Below are positions 59,929-60,000 of a stretch of 60,000 bases of DNA, piece by piece; positions within the stretch are counted from its first letter, which is position 1; every line of letters begins with the position of its first letter. Source of the stretch: Symsagittifera roscoffensis (taxonomy: Eukaryota; Xenacoelomorpha; Acoela; Convolutidae). A model generated the notes under the pieces. It saw nothing but the letters and a program-made list of their open reading frames with translations. It was not told the origin of the DNA and did not search any database. The stretch is from assembly GCF_963678635.1 (NCBI RefSeq), contig NC_087062.1:95535705-95595704 (forward strand), written 5' to 3'. The position numbers and the translations under genes were made by a program.

Positions 59929-60000
59929 ATCTATTAGTTTTTTAATTGATTTTTTCTTCTTTTAACTATTACGCTCAATTGGCTTCTTTGAGAGTTCTTT

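Larger units (their letters stand above)
1..60000 (+). repeat. Tandem tRNA-Glu satellite array, ~295-bp unit
   Basis: About 202 tRNA-Glu-like copies lie on the + strand, one every ~295 bp, and the array runs off both ends of the window. Each unit has a tRNA-like part, an AT-rich 3' tail with T runs, a conserved spacer and an A-run just before the next copy. Nearly every copy keeps box A (TGGTCTAGCGG type) and box B (GGTTCGACTCC type), the known internal promoter of pol III tRNA genes. No CCA is encoded, as expected for eukaryotic nuclear tRNA genes. Apart from the spacer motifs listed separately I see nothing else in the inter-tRNA DNA. Whether the array is a working gene cluster or a satellite cannot be settled here; six copies look intact and most do not. 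Confidence 0.95.
56230..60000 (+). repeat. ~2.94-kb ten-unit duplication
   Basis: Copies at 56325, 56623 and 56918 recur at 59270, 59568 and 59857 (shifts 2945, 2945 and 2939). The second block has an 8-nt deletion in the middle copy and continues beyond the window. Confidence 0.85.

Noticed and set aside
1-60000. CRISPR-like direct repeats
   Set aside because: The units are ~295 bp, contain tRNA folds and have related, not unique, spacers.
1-60000. tRNA-derived SINE insertions
   Set aside because: Copies are in strict tandem with constant spacing, without target-site duplications or a LINE-type tail at each copy.
1-60000. Mitochondrial or bacterial tRNA cluster
   Set aside because: No encoded CCA, only one tRNA family, eukaryotic-type Glu body with boxes A and B, and no genes of an organelle or bacterium nearby.

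Overview
The window is one continuous tandem array of tRNA-Glu-derived units. I count 202 copies on the + strand, spaced about 295 bp apart (roughly 72 bp of tRNA-like sequence plus about 220 bp of related spacer). There are also a few inverted partial copies between 28.6 and 32.5 kb. I found no protein gene, rRNA, CRISPR array or transposase. The short reading frames all run from spacer into tRNA and are by-products of the repeat. The sequence is AT-rich. The tRNA has the eukaryotic Glu form: GGTCTAGCGG in the D arm, a UUCGACU T loop, and no encoded CCA. Boxes A and B of the RNA polymerase III internal promoter are present. This points to a eukaryotic nuclear genome, but the clade cannot be named from this window. 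Spacer from end to end and higher-order repeats make it behave like a satellite built from a tRNA gene.

Classes used in the entries. Positions are counted linearly from the first base of each copy; anticodon = 34-36, anticodon stem 27-31/39-43, T stem 48-52/60-64, acceptor 1-7/65-71. Class A: 5' TCCCAGT, loop CTCTCAC (CUC), 3' ACTGGGA; its best copies pair perfectly. Class B: 5' TTGCAGT, loop CTTTCAC (UUC), 3' AATGGGA, with fixed non-pairs G3:G69, G6:A66, G30:A40 and A48:G64. Class C: like B, but the loop has lost a base (CTTTAC, 71 nt) and the T stem ends CCCAA. Class D: like A, but with T arm TTCGTCTCGCGG. Class E: an extra ~19 nt that duplicates the A-box/D-arm segment (about 91 nt). Class F: 5' TCCGAGT with loop CTTGCAC (anticodon UGC). 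Class G: 5' TCCGAGT or ACCGAGT with loop CTTCCAC (anticodon UCC). Class H: 5' TCCCAGT with loop TTTTCAC (UUC).

Layout. 0-6.5 kb: A copies (several with anticodon CUA) mixed with B, including most fully paired copies. 6.5-18.3 kb: almost all B, in 3- to 6-unit blocks. 18.3-27.5 kb: F, G and H plus A variants, in a 1.39-kb higher-order repeat, with several units whose tRNA has been deleted. 27.5-32.5 kb: divergent units with inversions and a head-to-head pair. 32.5-42 kb: A and B copies, then class E and an A form with a broken A box. 42-50 kb: alternating C and D in a 2.35-kb eight-unit repeat. 50-60 kb: a mixture, ending in a 2.94-kb duplication.

Only six copies (117, 707, 2974, 4156, 5338, 11230) pair fully in the acceptor, anticodon and T stems with a CUC anticodon. 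Most of the rest look like decayed or recoded copies that still keep the pol III boxes. Whether any copy is expressed cannot be seen from sequence alone.
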